Shown: positions 5,283-7,025 of the stretch, one piece after another | Position numbering within the stretch: position 1 is the stretch's first letter | Layout: every line of letters begins with the position of its first letter | Assembly (NCBI GenBank): GCA_022561255.1 | Contig: JADFRO010000151.1 | Coordinates: 1-7,025, forward strand | Length of the DNA stretch: 7,025 bases | Direction of reading: 5' to 3' | Source: Planctomycetota bacterium | GTDB lineage: Bacteria; Planctomycetota; Phycisphaerae; UBA1845 | Position numbers and translations under genes: made by a program | The notes under the pieces: model-generated | What the model was told of the DNA's origin: nothing | Database searches by the model: none | The model's input: the letters and a program-made list of their open reading frames with translations, nothing else

Positions 5283-6170
5283 CTACGTAGTGCGTTTGAG
5301 GAAACCGACGCTGGATTGGAACATGGCCTCGTTATACTCCGCCGACCGCTCTTCCTCTTCGGCCTCAAGGTCGGCGAGGTTGGCGACGCACATGGGGCAG
5401 CCGACGACGTCAAGGTGAAACTGTGTGTAGCTACGCCACGGCTCGTCGAGTACGCCGAGCAGAAAGGAACCGAGCGTGCTGCGTTTCAGACACGTAAGCC
5501 GCTGCTCGCGCCAGACGCGCGCGACGGTGACGTCGGCTTGCGCTTCATCGAGACAGGCGGTAGCTTCGGGACCGCGCTCTTCGAGAAATTTCTGAAGTTT
5601 CTGGATCGCCCGAAACTTTATCCCGGCGACCGCTTTTTGATCGATCTCGAGAAGTTCGCCCACGTCGAGGTTTCGCTTGCCCGCGAAGAAGACCAACTCG
5701 ATCACCTGCAGATCGGAGAACGCCTCTCGATCACGCAACTCGTGGATTAGCCGCAGCAACACCTCGCCCAGAAGTTTTTCCTGTTGGCCTCGAACTTCCG
5801 CCTGCACGGCGATGCCGCTGGGCGTTTCCTCGTCTCCGGGAACGATACGATCCCACCAATCCTCCGCACCGGCGGGCTCTCTGATAACGGTGAGCTTTCG
5901 CTGGCGAAGGAGGTCGTACAACTTGTATCGCAAGATGGTAAACAGATACGTTTCGAGCGAGCGAGAAGTGTCGAAACCGCCCGCGGACTGCAGAAACCCG
6001 ACGAACGTCTCCTGAACGAGATCCTCCGCATCGCTGAGGCCCGACGTCCGCGTGCGGGCGAACGCCAGAAGGCGTCCCGTGTATCGATCGATCAGCGTAC
6101 GCCACGCAGACTCGCTGCCTTCGCGAATCTGTTCCACGAGAAATTGGTCGGCGTTGTCGCCGGTATCCAT
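5283..6170 (-). CDS. ECF RNA polymerase sigma factor with C-terminal zinc-binding-like tail
   Basis: This extracytoplasmic-function sigma factor directs RNA polymerase to a specific promoter set. Numbering from the ATG at 6170 gives 295 aa; a TTG at 6200 would add 10. Region sigma-2 lies at about residues 10-90 (LIDRYTGRLLAFARTR, DAEDLVQETFVGFLQ, LETYLFTILRYKLYDLLRQRK, the core-binding and -10-recognition parts). Region sigma-4 lies at about 135-196 (LQVIELVFF...LDVGELLEIDQKAVAGIKFRAIQKLQKFL, a helix-turn-helix). Beyond sigma-4 is a tail of about 95 residues with C227, H252, C258 and C261 (CLKRSTLGSFLLGVLD...FHLDVVGCPMC). It resembles the Cys/His module of ZAS anti-sigma factors, fused here to the sigma factor itself, and could act as a built-in sensor or regulatory element. 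No separate anti-sigma gene follows. ATG is preferred over TTG; the SD is weak. Confidence 0.95.
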   Translation of the reverse strand: MDTGDNADQFLVEQIREGSESAWRTLIDRYTGRLLAFARTRTSGLSDAEDLVQETFVGFLQSAGGFDTSRSLETYLFTILRYKLYDLLRQRKLTVIREPAGAEDWWDRIVPGDEETPSGIAVQAEVRGQQEKLLGEVLLRLIHELRDREAFSDLQVIELVFFAGKRNLDVGELLEIDQKAVAGIKFRAIQKLQKFLEERGPEATACLDEAQADVTVARVWREQRLTCLKRSTLGSFLLGVLDEPWRSYTQFHLDVVGCPMCVANLADLEAEEEERSAEYNEAMFQSSVGFLKRTT

Positions 6171-6465
6171 GACGTTTGATCTCTTGGACGCAGCTCGCAA
6201 AAAGTCTCTGACATCACGCGACGTACACGACTGGCGCGATCGTCACAACAGAGAACGACAAGTACGACAGAAACGAATGGAACGTTAGGGAATATGATAC
6301 GCCCAGGCACAAGGCAACGCTAGCGCGCGACGTCATTCTCGTGAAAGGCGGACAAGGAGAGTCGGGAGTCCGCTGGTCTTCGAATGACTCTTGGTGTGGA
6401 ACCTCCGCGCGGGCGAGCTGCGCTCCGCAGGAGAGCCCGCGGCTTGGGACAAAACGTGAAGTGCT
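6171..6465. other. 295-bp gap between the two right-hand minus-strand genes
   Basis: This gap should hold the promoter of the sigma factor gene and the end of the transcript from the small membrane protein gene. I see no convincing promoter: a TATCAT-like -10 on the - strand (6299-6294) has no good -35 at 15-19 bp. The only clear structure is the GC-rich stem-loop at 6405-6442. No RNA gene is recognised. Confidence 0.5.
6405..6442. repeat. GC-rich imperfect inverted repeat (stem-loop)
   Basis: CCGCGCGGGC (6405-6414) can pair, with a 2-nt bulge, with GCCCGCGG (6435-6442). Inside the loop CTCC-GCA-GGAG forms a second small stem. It lies 24 bp beyond the stop of the small membrane protein gene. 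No T-run follows on either strand, so it is not a standard intrinsic terminator. One frame reads SARASCAPQESPRLG, a peptide I associate with planctomycete dispersed repeats (recall only). Confidence 0.5.
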
Positions 6466-7023
6466 CTAAGCACGCAGGAACGGCTGCGTCTGCCGGGGCT
6501 TCCCGCCGGTGAAGAACTGCAGAATGATAAAGGCGAGGGAGCTGATCACCAATCCGGAGATCAGCAGCGCGCGTTCGGGATCGCGGAGACAGGGACGCCC
6601 GCCGAATCTTCCAGTCAACGCAGTTGCGTTCTCCACCAAGAGATCGAGCTGCTCCAGGTCCACAAAGCCCGGCGCATCCATACCATCGAAGTGCCCGCGT
6701 AAGCTTTCGGCCGACGTGCGCGCGGCGATCCGCGCCTCAAACACGCTCTCGCCATCGTGCGAGTTGCGTATGACGATCGAGCGTGTCTCATCGCACGGCA
6801 GCGGATAGTGATTCATCTCTCGCGCGACGCCCGTGGTCGTACCGCCGATTCCGAACAGCGCGATGGAAATCAGAAGCGGTCTGAACGTTTCACGCCAAAA
6901 CCCAGGGCGCTTGAACGGTGTCGTCTTTCGCAGCGCGAAGAGCATGAACGCGAAACACCCGGTCAGCGCTACGACAACCGCCGTGAGATTGTGTGGGTGA
7001 ATATCACGCGCTATCAACGACAC
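6466..7023 (-). CDS. Hypothetical membrane protein, 185 aa, possibly incomplete at 5' end
   Basis: I do not recognise this protein. It has hydrophobic segments at about residues 12-31 (LTAVVVALTGCFAFMLFAL), 49-66 (PLLISIALFGIGGTTTGVA) and 153-172 (ALLISGLVISSLAFIILQFF). A polar loop of about 85 residues lies between the second and third, with two Cys (77 and 145) that could form a disulphide if it is outside the membrane. The short C-tail is basic (GGKPRQTQPFLRA). The apparent start is a GTG at 7023, two bases from the window edge; the true start may lie outside. The stop is followed by a stem-loop and then, 295 bp on, by the sigma factor gene in the same direction. No functional link can be shown. 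Confidence 0.8.
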   Translation of the reverse strand: MSLIARDIHPHNLTAVVVALTGCFAFMLFALRKTTPFKRPGFWRETFRPLLISIALFGIGGTTTGVAREMNHYPLPCDETRSIVIRNSHDGESVFEARIAARTSAESLRGHFDGMDAPGFVDLEQLDLLVENATALTGRFGGRPCLRDPERALLISGLVISSLAFIILQFFTGGKPRQTQPFLRA

Positions 7024-7025
7024 CA

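Noticed and set aside
4863..5750. Long open frame on the + strand (295 codons) opposite the sigma factor and zinc-ribbon genes
   Set aside because: It runs antisense to clear sigma-4 and Cys/His coding, its translation includes the repeat peptides, and it shows no domain. It is a GC-driven shadow.
6287..6323. Promoter for the sigma factor gene based on TATCAT on the - strand
   Set aside because: No -35-like hexamer at 15-19 bp and no extended -10, so the support is too weak to list.
6340..6468. 42-codon + strand frame starting GTG near 6342
   Set aside because: No start signal, and about a third of it is the stem-loop repeat; it ends over the stop of the opposing gene.

Overview
The window looks like chromosomal DNA of a planctomycete-type bacterium. 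It is moderately GC-rich by eye. The clues, which rest on knowledge of the group rather than on any search, are: an ECF sigma factor carrying a C-terminal Cys/His tail (HLxVVGCxxC type); a membrane protein opening with a CxxCxYNLRGLxGxxCPECG zinc ribbon; a TM-anchored protein ending in a pseudopilin/GspG-like module; and short GC-rich palindromic repeats whose translations read PPxQGGTTGG or PLPHGRGSE. No rRNA, tRNA, CRISPR array, transposase or phage gene was seen.

Layout. On the + strand: a CAP/YkwD-type secreted lipoprotein (9-611); after 18 bp, a two-domain protein joining an archaeal-adenylate-kinase-like P-loop domain to a nucleoside 2-deoxyribosyltransferase-like domain (630-1799); and a small unrecognised ORF (1807-2301). 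These three run tightly enough to be one transcription unit. Next comes a 250-bp repeat-rich spacer (2302-2551) with two 35-bp palindromic repeats, a PHGRGSE-type repeat, a 20-bp tandem array and a good sigma70-like promoter (TTGCCA-N18-TACAAT). The promoter drives a 551-aa membrane-anchored protein (2552-4207).

On the - strand, read from the right edge: a small membrane protein (6466-7023, possibly cut by the window end), a 295-bp gap, the ECF sigma factor (5283-6170), a 187-bp repeat-bearing gap with a candidate promoter, and the zinc-ribbon multi-TM protein (4133-5095). The last gene converges on the 551-aa gene and overlaps it by 75 bp in exact codon-against-codon antisense register.

No well-known pathway links these genes. 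The most unusual items are the kinase-like/deoxyribosyltransferase-like fusion with a damaged P-loop, and the way short repeats have been built into genes and control regions: an in-frame copy in the zinc-ribbon protein, a copy forming the end of the 1807 ORF, and a copy supplying a -35 box.
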